From assembly GCF_021130785.1 (NCBI RefSeq), contig NW_025778005.1, positions 1 through 64,000 of the forward strand: DNA of 64,000 nt, given 5' to 3'. Below the pieces are notes generated by a model. It made no database searches and was not told the DNA's origin. It saw nothing but the letters and a program-made list of their open reading frames with translations. The first letter of the stretch is position 1; every line of letters begins with the position of its first letter. Made by a program: the position numbers and the translations under genes. This DNA comes from Homalodisca vitripennis. Lineage: Eukaryota; Arthropoda; Insecta; Hemiptera; Cicadellidae. Shown here piece by piece: positions 1 through 11,493 of this stretch.

Positions 1-1940
1 TTTAACGGAGAAGAATAGTGGTAAAAATTTCAATATGTCACCATTTTGTTTCATCAACAAATGCTAGAGAGCTGAAATTTTCACAAAATATTTAAAAACC
101 TATTTAATGATTGTGTAGAAGTTTAATTCTCGGTTCATAAATGGGCAAGTAATATGAAATCAAACGTTTAAACCTCTTCCTGGGACTCTCTGTACATAAA
201 TTCAATTATCTTACATTGTCTGCCTTTAAACATGCAGATGAAACACTTCTCTGTGATTAGTCAGAGGTCAACCCTTGTTGCTAAACTAGCTTGGCGTCCT
301 TTTCGAACCACTTTTATTCAGTGAATCTACAGCTTCTCTCGTGTGGTGTTGCTTACTTGGACGGATAAAATTGTGCATTTACTAAAATTGGAATTTGAAA
401 TTCTTGCTAAACACAGTTAAATTCTAACTCCGCGCGTGGTGATTGGTTGGTTTAGTTCGTTTGTTTGGTCGCACGCACTGTTATGACAGGTTATAATTTT
501 GTTATTTTAAATGTTTGACTAGCAATACGCGCTGTTTCTTCTCAATCAACTGAATTACGATTGATTGCAGAGTGATTTAAACTAATAATTTACTTAACAC
601 TATCAACATTTGTCAATAGTATGACATAACCTATAAAACTCAGTTTCTCAAACTTTTGTGTCAATCTAACAAATTAATCAATCAATCATAGTTTACGATA
701 ATGAAATATCAGTGTACAATTATTTACCTTTATTGTTGTTGTAGTTGTTGTAAATGACGAATCTAAGCACTCACATTTTCACGAATAAACATAGTTATCT
801 GCTTTATCCCGTGCGGCGGACGCACAGTTATCTGCTTTATCCCGTGCGGATCCCGTGCGGCGGACCCACTGGACGGGCATCGTAACGTTACCGGGCGTTC
901 CACTTTTTCATGAGTGACTCCGAGCCGCAACCTAATTTAAGACGTTGTCACGTCAAAATGTTAATTATCGGAACATTATGTGTCATTCTCTAGGCCACGA
1001 AGAGTTACGATCACGTCCACGCTAACGAGTTTGTCTAGCACGAGTTTTTAAAGTATAATACTAGATATTCAATAAATTTTAGAGTGTTTGGTACTTATCG
1101 TTAAACTTATTGTTATGATTCTTAAAGTAAGTAATACTCGTGCATAACAGTAGCAGCTGAAAAATAATTTAAATAATTTAGTAACATTAATAAAGGGTAT
1201 TAGTCTTATAAGGCAATAAAAGAAGAAGAAAAAATAGGAAAATGGAATAAAATTATACTAAAAAAATAATTTTGTGTAAAGCATCGATAAGATTATTATA
1301 TCTATGAAAGTGAAAAATGTTACGTGTTAAGAAGAATAACATCGTACTCGTAAACAAAAGACTTTATATTTTTATGTTAAACACTTAAACATCATATTGA
1401 TAATCAAAACCACTAATCACATTATAAAGTCACTATCGTAGAAAGAAAACCATACAATCACTGAATTTAGTTACCCATTGTTATCTCCAGCTCCTTATTT
1501 TCTTTGTCATTAGGCACGAGTAAAATTAACATAATAAAACTCTTTGCCCCTGACCACACAACGTACACACACGCTGCCTTTGTTTGATCCACATGTTGCA
1601 CAGTTACCAGCAGCATTCTATCCACAATATTATCAAGGGTACTTTCTTTTAATTCACTTTATTTCTTTAATTAAAACTGTTAGTATTTATATTATTCAAT
1701 TACACTTACACAATCTGTTTATGTATATGGAGTTTGTGATATATGCACTCTTTATTCAACATACTCAGAGAACATAGATACGTTGACAAAAGAAAGTTCA
1801 ATAACATATTAGGTATCGCTTTCCCTATAAACATAAATAAATATCCGCTGACAGTACAAATACCTAATAAAAACCAGTCATGATGGAAAAACGGTTTTAA
1901 ATTGGTTGTTAAATTTAAGAATTAAGACAATGCCACACCC
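1..1940. other. AT-rich DNA without recognisable genes
   Basis: No open frame here resembles a known protein; those present are short and composed of low-complexity AT-rich codons. The only structure I see is the 33-bp tandem repeat near position 800, listed separately. GC content rises briefly around 420-480 and 800-920. A host promoter or untranslated exon could lie there, but nothing proves it. Confidence 0.6.
793..868. repeat. 33-bp tandem repeat, about 2.5 copies
   Basis: The unit beginning AGTTATCTGCTTTATCCCGT occupies 793-825 and restarts at 826. Its second half (ATCCCGTGCGGCGGAC) then occurs a third time at about 850. The unit is far more GC-rich (CCCGTGCGGCGGAC) than its surroundings. 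It looks like a local slippage or unequal-exchange duplication. I see no coding or TIR context. Confidence 0.85.
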
Positions 1941-1942
1941 AA

Positions 1943-2500
1943 ATGTTTGTAATAGGGTTCGCTGAGTTTGAAAACATATTTGGAGAATATTTCCATAATA
2001 TCTGGTTTCAACAGGACGGAGCACCCCCACACTACGGCATCGACGTCAGAAGCCTATTTAAACACTGTTTTTTGGCAACGGTGGCTTGGAAGGCGGGGGA
2101 CTGTAGAATGGCCAGCGCGTTCACCAGATCTGTCTCGTTTAGACTTTTTTGTTTGAAGTTACCGGACGTCTACAAAACAAAGCCTCAAAATTTAAATGAA
2201 ACTGAGAGAGAATTAAAAGAAATACTTCAAGAATGTCAGACGATTCGTCAAGTTACCCTGCGAAATTCTGGTAATAGTTTTTATGTGCGTCTTTCCAACT
2301 GTCAAATAACCGGAGGTGAATAATTCGAAAATTTACTCTGAAAAACATTTGGTTAGTAAACATCTTTTTTTAAATAAAACCTTTGAACAGCCGGCATTTT
2401 TGTACTCGGATCAATATTTTTTGAGTGCGGTTTGTTGATTTATCTGTTATCGTTCAGAAAATATGTATACCTGTGCAGGACTTTATGTACACCCTGTATA
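1943..2500 (+). pseudogene. Mariner-like transposase fragment with right terminal repeat
   Basis: The C-terminal half of a Tc1/mariner-superfamily transposase is readable but shifts frame twice. Frame 2 gives WFQQDGAPPHYGIDVRS, frame 3 gives RWLGRRGTVEWPARSPDLS (the SPDL region just before the last catalytic acidic residue), and frame 2 then resumes with YKTKPQNLNETERELKEIL. In the intact family these are one continuous catalytic domain. The N-terminal DNA-binding part is missing. The end CTTTATGTACACCCTGTATA at 2481-2500 looks like a mariner inverted repeat, so this is a 5'-truncated, long-dead copy. Family assignment is firm from the motifs; the subfamily is not determined. Confidence 0.85.
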
Positions 2501-2734
2501 TATTGTACGGGCAGGCAGACAGCAGGCAGCCAGATAGAATTATTTTATAATCCCTCTACTGATGTACCGTATGACGATAACACATGGGGGTGGTGACTTC
2601 TGAGGTCGTAGTAATAAATACTAGAAATACAAAGTTTACTTATAAGTTCAGTTTAATTACGAAAACTTAAAAGCACCACTTTTAGATGGTAAAGGAAAAG
2701 TTATGTAATGCCACGTTGCTGCCAATTAGAATAT

Positions 2735-3445
2735 AATAACTAAAAAGTATATCTTCTAGGTGGGCCTAAAATATCCAATGTTCTATTGAATTATGCCGTA
2801 ATGACGTTTTTACTTTACAACACAATAATATTTCACTTCCCTTCGCAATAGGTAGACTCATAATCCGGGTGTCGGCGTCTTGGCACGAGACATTGAAGCT
2901 GTAGTCTAAGAACGGTTATTTCTAGAAGAGGAGTAGAGTTGGGAAGTGGTAGCCATCTATTCAAACAACACGTGAGATACATCAGCTACGTAAACTCGCC
3001 TAAAACAAATTCGGCGACGGTATTATCCATTTAATGATACAAATTACTATTTATAACAACGTGCTCGTCGCCATAAGGACGACGCCACAACCTTTATCTA
3101 TCTCCATCAAGCAAATAAAAGATCTTCAAGGGTAAGTTACTTTACTATTCACATCTTTACTTTACGTTACATTCATTTTATACGTTTGGCATCAAAGGGC
3201 TAGTTTAATAATACGAAAAGATAAATTTTACTTACGGACAAAGCGCGCGAGGTCTGATGGGTTACGTAGTTGGGCTGCTACAAAGGGTTAGAAGAAAAAA
3301 CATTCATACGCGTGCCAATTAGGTAGTTACTCCGCCCAATAATTTAGTTCCGGAACATTGGATGTAAAATAATATTATATTATACTGGCTGATTAGGTTG
3401 CGAAATTTACATTGTATGAAATTCAATTAACTAATTTACGGTACT
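2735..3445 (+). repeat. Unnamed dispersed repeat, copy A
   Basis: About 700 bp here aligns by eye, in the same orientation, with 52570-53280. Shared blocks in the same order include GTGGGCCTAAA, a CGACGGTATTA block, a GACG/ATCGCCACAA block, CAAGG(G)TAA-TTACTTTAC, GGACAA-GCGCGCGAGG, ATACGCGTGCCAATTAGGT and GAACAT-GGATG, with many substitutions and small indels between them. No TIRs, LTR ends or coding frame are evident. It is an old interspersed repeat, perhaps a non-autonomous element or solo LTR of an unknown family. Confidence 0.75.
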
Positions 3446-3835
3446 CTGATTAGAACTTCATTAAGGCTCAGTCAATAACAGTTTTATGATATCGTATTTA
3501 CTGAGCAAATTAACATTGTATAGAGAAACGACTATCATTTCTTGTAAGTAAATCATAACACCCAACATATTCCGAACATTATTATTTTCTTGTCATCATT
3601 GTACGAAATTATATTCAGCTGCGCAGCGGCTGTTACATAATATGTTACATATATCGTCGTCCCTCCTCTTAGTTGTTGTATTGGACACATTATGGTTCTA
3701 CAACCATGCTTGTTCACGCCATTAGAGTGTGCTATAATGGCATGTCCTGCTATTTATGACGGAATATAAGTCACCATTGAACAATGATATGTATAGCCGA
3801 ATACAGGAGTGTTGGTAATAAAATATATTCTGGTT

Positions 3836-3895
3836 GAAATGAAATGAAATGAATGAAATGAAATGAAATGAAATGAAATGAAAATGAAATGAAAA
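3836..3895 (-). repeat. GAAAT pentamer tail of the adjacent LINE
   Basis: About eleven copies of GAAAT (interrupted by GAATGAAAT and AAAATG variants) sit directly at the 3' side of a minus-strand LINE. Read on the LINE's strand the tail is (CATTT)n. Short tandem repeats instead of poly(A) are a known 3' end type of some non-LTR retrotransposon clades, so this probably marks the element's true 3' terminus rather than an unrelated microsatellite. Confidence 0.8.
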
Positions 3896-4205
3896 ATGAC
3901 TTTATTGAATACAACGTAAAACATATTCAATTGGCGAGGTTAGGACTATTAAGTCCTCTCTTACACCTAACCATAAATTAATAAACTCTACTATTACTGT
4001 AAAATAAGAGCCACAATACAGTTTACATTACTATTTTACAATCGAAAATTATAATATCTATTTATATAAAGTAATAAAATGAAACAAAGGTTTTCTATGA
4101 AACTAAAAATAAATACATAGAATAAAACTTACAAGGAATTTAACAGACATTCATCCATCACCATTCATACAAAGCCATCGTCCCATACCCTATGCCACGA
4201 TATCG

Positions 4206-5793
4206 TCAACCCGAAGAGGCCCAAAACAGATGGTCCCTAAGCACCCCCCGAAACCGTTCCCGACTACGAATACCTCTAATATGATCCGGGAGATTATTCC
4301 AAAGTCGACAAGCAGAGACTGTGAATGATTTATTGTAAATAGAGGATCTATGAACAGGAATAGATAACAGAGAGGCTCCACGTCGAGTATTCCAATTGCT
4401 TGTTTCAGAAATGAAAGAAAAGCGTTCAGACAGATAGGAAGGGGAATGATCGTTATACAAAATAGAATGTAACATGCTGAGAATGTGGAACTGACGGAGT
4501 AGATTCAACTTTAACAGATGTAACTGATTGATGAAGGGTGTTATATGGTCATATCGTCTAACACAATAATTTTGAGCACGTTGTAATCTGTCCGAAAGCT
4601 CAACCGTCATGTCATTTATAACTTCGCTACAGTAATTGAAATGGCAGAAAATCAGGGTCTTCACTAGCATTACTTTCAAATTCAAAGGTAAATAAATAGC
4701 AAATTGCTTAAGACTATGAATACCAGCAAACACCCTGCCACAAGTCTCAGTAACATTATTGGCCCAACTAAGAGTTTTTGTAATAGTCAGTCCAAGATTT
4801 TTTGACCTTGTCACTGTATGAAAGAGGATGACCGTTCAAAATGAGTGTAGGAGTGTTGTTCAAGTCGATACCGCTCAGAAGTCTGGAAGTTCCAATAAGA
4901 ATAGTTTGAGTCTTGCTTTCGTTAAGTTTCAGTCCGTGTTTGAAGGCCCACGTTGCAATAGCGTCAATGTCAGTGTTCATGTCAGCAACAATGTTTAGAT
5001 AGTTCGAAATGGAAAAGTGGTTGTAAATTTGTAAATCGTCGGCATACAGGTGAAAAAATGAGTGTTTGATCATAGCAGTCAAATCGTCGATGTAAATTGA
5101 AAAAATAAGAGGGCCAAGGACAGAGCCCTGTGGCACCCCTCGATTCACAGGTTTCCAGTAGGAGTCTTTGTCGTTAGACCTAGCACACTGCTGACGATAT
5201 GACAGATACGACCTAAACCACTCCACACAGCCATCAGAGAATCCGATTTTAGACAATTTCAAAAGAAGCAATGGGTGGTAAACGCAGTCAAAAGCCTTAG
5301 AAAAATAAAAAAGCGTTAAAATAGTAACAAGCCTTTTGTTCATTGCCGAACGTATATCTTCAGTGATTTTTAAAAGAGCACTCGTTGTACTGTGATTAGT
5401 ACGAAATCCTGATTGAAAGTTGGACAAAAGTTTATTGGATTCGAGAAAGAAACATACTTGTTGATGCACCACTCTCTCAAGGCATTTAGATAAAGCTGAT
5501 AGAATGCTAATAGGTCTGAAGTCTGAGGGGTCAGCAGGGCATGAACATTTTTGAAGTGGGCGAACAATAGCGAGTTTCCAAACAGACGGAAATATTGAAG
5601 AAGAAAGAGATCTGTTAAAAATATTTGTAATAATAGGAACTACTACGGGAAGAATATATCTCAACAATTTCATAGGTATTTTATCGGCTCCAACTGCGTT
5701 ACTAGAAATTCTCAAGATCGCACTCATAACGTCAGTCTCAGTCACACTAGCAAAAGAGAACTGATGCCGAGCACCGATTAAGTGGAACAACAC
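4206..5793 (-). pseudogene. LINE ORF2, reverse transcriptase and C-terminal part
   Basis: Two overlapping minus-strand frames (4768-5793 and 4206-4814) encode an RT core and its C-terminal extension. Visible RT blocks are FRPISILSALSKCLE, NFQSGFRTNHSTTSAL, the GVPQGSVLGPLIFSIYIDDL block and the catalytic box HLYADDLQIY. Motif A reads FYFSKAFDCVYH: the first catalytic aspartate expected just before FSKAFD is a tyrosine. The polymerase would therefore be inactive even without the frame change near 4790. The C-terminal part (SRERFRGVLRDHLFWASSG) is typical of jockey-like ORF2 ends. Family is certain; the clade is inferred. Confidence 0.88.
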
Positions 5794-5980
5794 TCAACTC
5801 ATTGGTATAATCACGGGCCCCGGATAGATCAATAGGGATATCCACAAAGTAGTTATTGATTATATTTAGATCAATTGAGATAGGCTTATCAGAGTTAACT
5901 TTACCTATGCCAAAGCTCTTTCACTTTTTTCCATAACGATTTTGTTGATTGTTGAACAGAAAATTGTAGATAGTAAAATC

Positions 5981-7172
5981 TTATTTTGGCATTGCGAATT
6001 GTTGCTTGACTCTGTTCCTTAGTCTTTTATATATTAGCCAATCAGAAGGTGACTTAGTACGTTTTGCTTTACGAAATGCAGAATCTCTTTGAGCCTGCAA
6101 ATTACGTATATCATCTGTGATCCAGGGAGCTGGCCGCCTAGTAACCCTCCTTGTCACCAGTGGAGCGTGCTGGTCACAAAGTGAAGAAACAAAAGAGCTA
6201 AATTTATTGACCATAAGATCAACAGTAGGGGCTAGAATTACCTCATTCCAAGGTAAAGCCCACGCATCATTGAGAAGAGCATCTGAATCAATATATTTGT
6301 AATTTCTGAAGGATACGAATTTGGGGCGCGCCTTAGGAATGGATAGTCTGTAAACACAGAAGATGAGGTCATGTCGAGAAAGGCCAGGGGCAGGGTATTG
6401 TCCATGATGCACAAAGCGATCCGGGTCAGCAACTGCCATAACGTCCAGCAATGTGTCGGCAGTAGCTGTGTGGTGAGTGGCGTTTAGTGGAAGAATAATT
6501 AAATTACAAGAAAGGAAGAGGTTAGTCAAGTTGGTCTTGTCGTAGTTATCAGGTCCCAGTAAATTGCAGTTAAAGTCCCCCATCACAATGACATGTCGAT
6601 AAGGAGCCATAAAAATTGATAAGTGAGTGTTCGAATTCCACATGAAAATCCAGGCCAGGTGCCCTGTAGCACACAGCCACTAGAACGTGTATCCCATTAC
6701 AACTAATATCGATAATCATGTACTCAGGACACCCTAACCTGGAGTTATCGGAAGAGTAAAGGACAGATACAGGAAGATGAGATTTTACATAAGCGGCCAC
6801 TCCACCGCCTCCCTTCGAAGTGCGGTCGTTTCTATAAATATTGTACCCGTGAAGCTCAACGCTCTTGTCAGTTATATGGGATTTAAGCCAAGTTTCAGAG
6901 ACTAAAATGATATCAAATTGAATGGAATCGAAAATAGTGCGGAATTCATCTATGTGGCAGAAGAGGGACTGAGCGTTGACGTGAGCCAATTTAAGAAAAG
7001 AACGGAAAGATAACAGTGATTGGCGAAGAGCATGGTGGAGAGGAGGTGAGGCAGAGGCACCGACAGCGCGTCGAGCACGGGCGGGTGCGTCAGGACTCCG
7101 CACGGCTAGCCGTGACAAGACCACGACGAGGCGGAGCGACACGCGACACAGGCACAAGACTCGGCTACACAC
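5981..7172 (-). pseudogene. LINE ORF2, endonuclease part
   Basis: Two overlapping minus-strand frames (6570-7172 and 5981-6643) give an exonuclease-endonuclease-phosphatase fold endonuclease: LAHVNAQSL at the start, ILVSETWL (metal-binding glutamate), YRNDRTSKGGGGVAAYVK, VIVMGDFNCNLL and SRHDLIF. This enzyme nicks target DNA to prime reverse transcription. The change of frame near 6600 and the gap to the RT frame (5794-5980) show decay. The first ~45 codons are arginine-rich from a GC-rich stretch, and it is unclear whether they are coding. A start at 7172 is only the limit of the open frame. Confidence 0.85.
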
Positions 7173-7199
7173 TCAAACCACACACACTCATACGGTTTA

Positions 7200-7925
7200 A
7201 TAAAAAAAGACATATTCTGACAGTAAAAATCGATAATATTTTTATTATTTAAACATTCACGCAATGAAAACGTGGGTACTGACATAGTTTTCATTTACTC
7301 ACTTGGTCAGCTCCAATAATGTAAATAATTTAAAATAGTGGCAAAAAGTAAATTTGGGGGGATCTTAAAGCTGTTCTAACGACTTGGACTAAAAATTAAG
7401 GCGATTAGCTCATAAAACAAATATGTAATAAATAATATTTAATTTAGTAATGAATCAATATGTCCGAGCAAATATTTTGTTTCATATAGTAATAATCTCT
7501 AATACAGTAGGTTCATAAATTATAAATATTTGAATTAAGTATGCTATATATAGTATACATACATATATACGACACGCATATGCTTATTAAGACAAAATAA
7601 TAGGTATTACGAATGTAGTTAATTTCAAATCAAGTATAAATATCATTAGGCTAGTAACTAATAGTATGGCTGTATTCCAACTTTGAGGTAAGAGACTCTG
7701 AACTAAAATATGTAGTTCGCTGAAGGGTATGCATTACATATTCACATACATACATACAATGCACGCATACACACACACCCAAACACATATACACAACTTA
7801 GGCGAATAAAAAATAAATAAAAAGGTTTACTTCTATTCTATACGTAAAACAAAAGTATTTTAAATAATAGTAAAACATATTTTAGCAATATAAAACAATT
7901 TAAAAATAATTGTGAATATTAGAAG
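7200..7925. other. AT-rich spacer between LINE ORF2 and ORF1 remnants
   Basis: This stretch has no plausible coding frame. It is AT-rich, with dyad-like ATACATACATATATAC runs near 7555 and a CACACACACCCAAACACATA stretch near 7770. It could be decayed LINE sequence or host DNA separating two independent LINE insertions. Confidence 0.5.
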
Positions 7926-7929
7926 TAAA

Positions 7930-8665
7930 AGGAGGGTCTTAGCTGATAGGTGTAGCCAGTCCAATCTTCGCCACAGGAAGGTCCGCCAGTCTCGTCGCCA
8001 CACCCCGAGCGCCCTGATGGTCGACCCACATCACGCGTCCATCATGGGTCCAAGTGCTCCTGGCCCCGAAACGCGCCGTCGCCTGTTCGCAACACCTCCG
8101 TCCGCCAGATCTTCTCTGATTGTGACGCCAGATCCCTTAAGTCGTTTTCTTGGAATCAAAAACCTTCCGCCGGTCCCTGTAGCTGCAGAATTGAACAATA
8201 ATGGCACGACTCCTCTTACGGCCGTCAGGTGCTGGTCCAGGGCTGAGATCTCCCGACGCGGTGGCTGCGACTCAACTGCTCTCGGGTCATCTCCAGGCCT
8301 AGTCGGTCACGGCAGAGATCGATCACAAGCTGGTCTGTGTCTTCAGCGGTCTTCTCCTCTACGCCGAATATCCGGATGTTGTTTCTGCGCTGGTATTGCT
8401 CCAGCTCATCTGACCTCTCTCCCAGCCTCTCATCAAGCTCACCCACACGCCTTGTTAGGATGATCACCTCATCCTGCAACTTCTTAACCTCTTTTTGCAT
8501 GTTGGCGAGGGCATTCGTCACTGCAGACTCGACGGCAGACTTGACTTCTTCGGTGAGCTTGGCGAAGAGCGCTCTCAGTCCCTCACCGCCTGACAGGTAG
8601 TTGTTGACACACTTCTCTACGAAGGCAGCGTCAAGTGTGTTGGAGGGCCTGTTATCAGCTGGCAT
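7930..8665 (-). pseudogene. LINE ORF1-like protein (coiled coil plus RNA-binding)
   Basis: The minus-strand frame beginning with ATG at 8665 encodes about 146 residues. These include a heptad-rich segment (FAKLTEEVKSAVESAVTNAL, then KEVKKLQDEVIILTRRVGEL), then RRNNIRIFGVEE, the entry to an RRM-like domain, and RSHRVGR. After a frame change near 8225 the same domain continues (FCSYRDRRKVFDSKK) before a stop. This is the standard ORF1 layout of LINEs, whose product trimerises and binds element RNA. The gene is frameshifted and has internal stops downstream. It lies upstream of, and on the same strand as, the endonuclease-RT remnant. Confidence 0.8.
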
Positions 8666-8934
8666 TATCGATTTAGTAGGACTTGAAGCAGAAGAAGCGG
8701 AGAGCGAGCGCTGGAGTACGGGCTTATCAGTTGAAGATAAGAGAACCGGTTTACCCTTTTGAACCTGATCTTAGATGAGGCGGAGAACGGAACATGAAAT
8801 AATGATCGTTTTATCGTAAGAATAGAAACAAAAAGATTAAGAATTGGAAAAATATTACTTGCAATGTTTAGAAAAAAATATAATGAATACAATTGTGTAA
8901 GATTTGCGTAAGAAATTAACGAGTTTACCACCAA

Positions 8935-10856
8935 AAATTAACTAAAATACGGAGCCGAACTGTACCACGTCTTACTCAAGACAAGTCATCCCCACTCTGG
9001 TATTCACATCTGGTTCTCTGGTATTCACACAAAAAAATCGTAACACGACGATACCTTTCGTTGGATTTGTATAATATTATTGTTTAATTGTTTAGCTTCA
9101 TCATGCTCATATTTATGCTATCATTTATTTAAAACAAAACCTATTAATCAGCAGTGTGTTATATTGTTATTGTAAGTTTAAGAACACTATGTGACTACTT
9201 TAAATTAGTCTTATTTTTAACATCAACTAATAACAAAGTAATTTGAAATAATTTTTTTGGAATATCAGATAACTGAATTAGTATTTACTTTAAACGCGAT
9301 TTACTGTGAACTCAAAAATAAAAATAAGAATACAAAAATAATATTAAAAATATTGCAGTATTAAAAAAACGTTCTATGAGAAAATTGTCATGGATAGTAA
9401 TAACCTTCACCATGATTCAGTTGTAGGGATTGGTGGTATATGCATTTATAGTATTGTAAGGCCATTAATTTTAATGTCTTGTTATTACTTTACAGGTATA
9501 TTTTTACGACTTAAAAATTAAATTAAAGAGCGGGAAGCTTTTGGAAAATCTATTTTTGAAAATAATATATTGTTTCAAATGTAATTTTAAATAATGTACA
9601 ATAATATTTCTTCATTATATTGCATTGTTTGTTATTGTTATTAGTATGTGAATAATTAATTACTTAACAAGTTTTCAATTAGCGTCCAAACATTTTACTT
9701 CTTAGTGACAGTGAAGAGATAGTCTAACTTCTTTCTTCTAAAGTCTAACTGTTTTTCCTTGAAAGTTTTATATGATTATGGTCTAATATTTTTAAATAAT
9801 AAAATGATTTTTAAAAACGTATATTTATATTATATATTTTATATATTACCAGTGTCACCTTTACCTTAAAAACAAATAGCTTTCTTTCAAGACCAAAGAT
9901 TTGCATCAATACAAAGTTTCAAATCTCTAGGACATTATGTTAATTATTACATAAACGGATTCAATGGCAGACAGATAAATATATAAACTACCTTTAGATA
10001 TTCAGACACAGAAACCAATAGCATATAAAAACTTAAGTATGCTAACAAAAACATGTAACAAACAAAATAATGTAAGTAATTCTATAGGAATGCATATAAC
10101 GTTATAGAAAATAGATGCGTGTTTTATGCTTCAGAAGGCGCCTTTCCCCCCCTAAGCAGTGGTGCCATTATTCCCTGCATGCTGTGATCCCTCTTCACAC
10201 CCTTAATCTGCTCAGCAGGTCACATCCCTACAGCCTCAGTTCCACAGTAAAACAAGTAGTACAATTTTGAATCAGGCATTTTCATCGTGTTCATTTTATA
10301 TCTCACCAACTGATTGTATATAAAATGAAGTGTGCCTATGTTCATCTCCACAACAAATCATTAACAGCATGGGATTACACTACCGGAAACTGTCTGTATA
10401 GTAGTCATGCTGTCCAGTTATTACATACCGCACCTTGGGCGACCTATCAAAATTGAAGATTGAGTGCGCTCTTCTAAATGAATGAACGCAATGTAACGAA
10501 CAATATAATTATTATTGCTATATATTTATACATACTATCCGACAATGACTCGATCCCGTCACGGCCAAAAGTTAGGATATTGGGGGGAGCAAAACGCCTT
10601 TCCCAGGTATAAATAAACTATGTGTATGCAGTGTACTACAATAAACGAACAACTTTATTGTACTTGTAAATACTAGCATTCGTATGTTGCTGAATCCATT
10701 TAAAACATTTATAGTTTTTAAATTAGATAAAAATGTGAATAAAATCTATGGGTATTTACAATACCTTATTTAAAGAATTGATTAAAGGATTTTTGTTTTC
10801 ATTTTGTCAATCTTGACCTTGTGGAAGTGTCCCTCTACTTTTTGCCTCCAATACAT
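8935..10856. other. AT-rich DNA, nothing recognised
   Basis: No coding frame above about 60 codons has protein-like composition, and I see no TIR, LTR or tandem array. A C-run (TTTCCCCCCCTAAG) lies near 10145. The region may contain old, unrecognisable repeats. Confidence 0.5.
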
Positions 10857-11493
10857 TTATCGGAGTTGCATTTGAATGTTGCTCGATGTATTCAGCACAA
10901 CTTCAAAGGCGTCTTTAGTAGCTGAATGACTCACTACGTTGTTACTTGTAGTTGTCTCTTTATTCGAGTCAATCTCTTCTTCTTTGGCTTTATTTTGCAC
11001 AATAGCAATGATTTGGTCGTCACCGAGATCTTCATTGGCTGCAATTTCCGAAACATCACCTTCAACAAGCCACTCTTCTACATCTGTCACATGGAGATCG
11101 TGCTGAAACACGTTTGTTGTAATGTTTCTGTTTTGCCCGTCTCATCGTCTGCTTCTGTCGAAGTTCGCACATGACCGTTCTCAGGTTCTTCTTGTTGAAA
11201 AATAATTTTCCGAGCCTTCTTAGGGGTGGTTTCTTTAATTTAATCCCAAACTGCAGCAACGATATAGATGGCATGTTTTATATTTCAATTTTTCATTGCC
11301 TGAAAAAGGTTACATCCTTCTTTCGTTTTTTTTCTCGAGAGAGCCGACATATTTTCTTCTGTCTCTTCTCTTTAGCCACTCAATGACGCCCTGAGCCATA
11401 GGCTGTAACAAAAGGTGGTCGGATACTAAACAGACAGTCGGATATCGGGCGGAGTCGGATGTGGGAAGGTCGGATACTAGAGGTTTTACAGTA
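10857..11493 (-). mobile_element. pogo/Tigger-like transposon relic, internally deleted
   Basis: The minus strand encodes C-terminal fragments of a DDE_1 (pogo/Tigger/jerky) transposase. Near 11400 a QGVIE-LKRRDRR stretch matches the conserved region after the second catalytic residue. Further 3', EEWLVEGDVSEIAANEDLGD then QIIAIVQNKAKEEEIDS is the typical acidic tail. Frames change at about 11280 and 11100. Directly upstream, 11468-11493 reads (plus strand) GGTCGGATACTAGAGGTTTT ACAG, resembling a Tigger-type terminal repeat. The end therefore abuts mid-transposase sequence, which implies that the N-terminal half was deleted. The opposite terminus was not found. Confidence 0.6.

Larger units (their letters stand above)
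3836..7172 (-). mobile_element. Non-LTR retrotransposon (jockey/CR1-like LINE), decayed
   Basis: On the minus strand, 5' to 3', this holds an apurinic endonuclease domain, a reverse transcriptase domain and a C-terminal region, then about 300 bp of 3' UTR and a pentamer tail. The reading frame is broken in at least three places, giving overlapping partial frames. The endonuclease-RT architecture places it in the jockey/CR1/L2-like group. A LINE ORF1 remnant lies on the same strand upstream (7930-8665), but about 750 bp of AT-rich DNA separates it, so whether both belong to one insertion is uncertain. No target duplication could be identified. Confidence 0.85.

Noticed and set aside
7016..7252. 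Plus-strand open frame opposite the LINE endonuclease start
   Set aside because: Shadow of a GC-rich segment; the minus strand has the recognisable endonuclease.
7912..8600. Plus-strand open frames opposite LINE ORF1
   Set aside because: The minus strand encodes a coiled coil and RNA-binding motif typical of ORF1; the plus frames are serine/proline-rich shadows.
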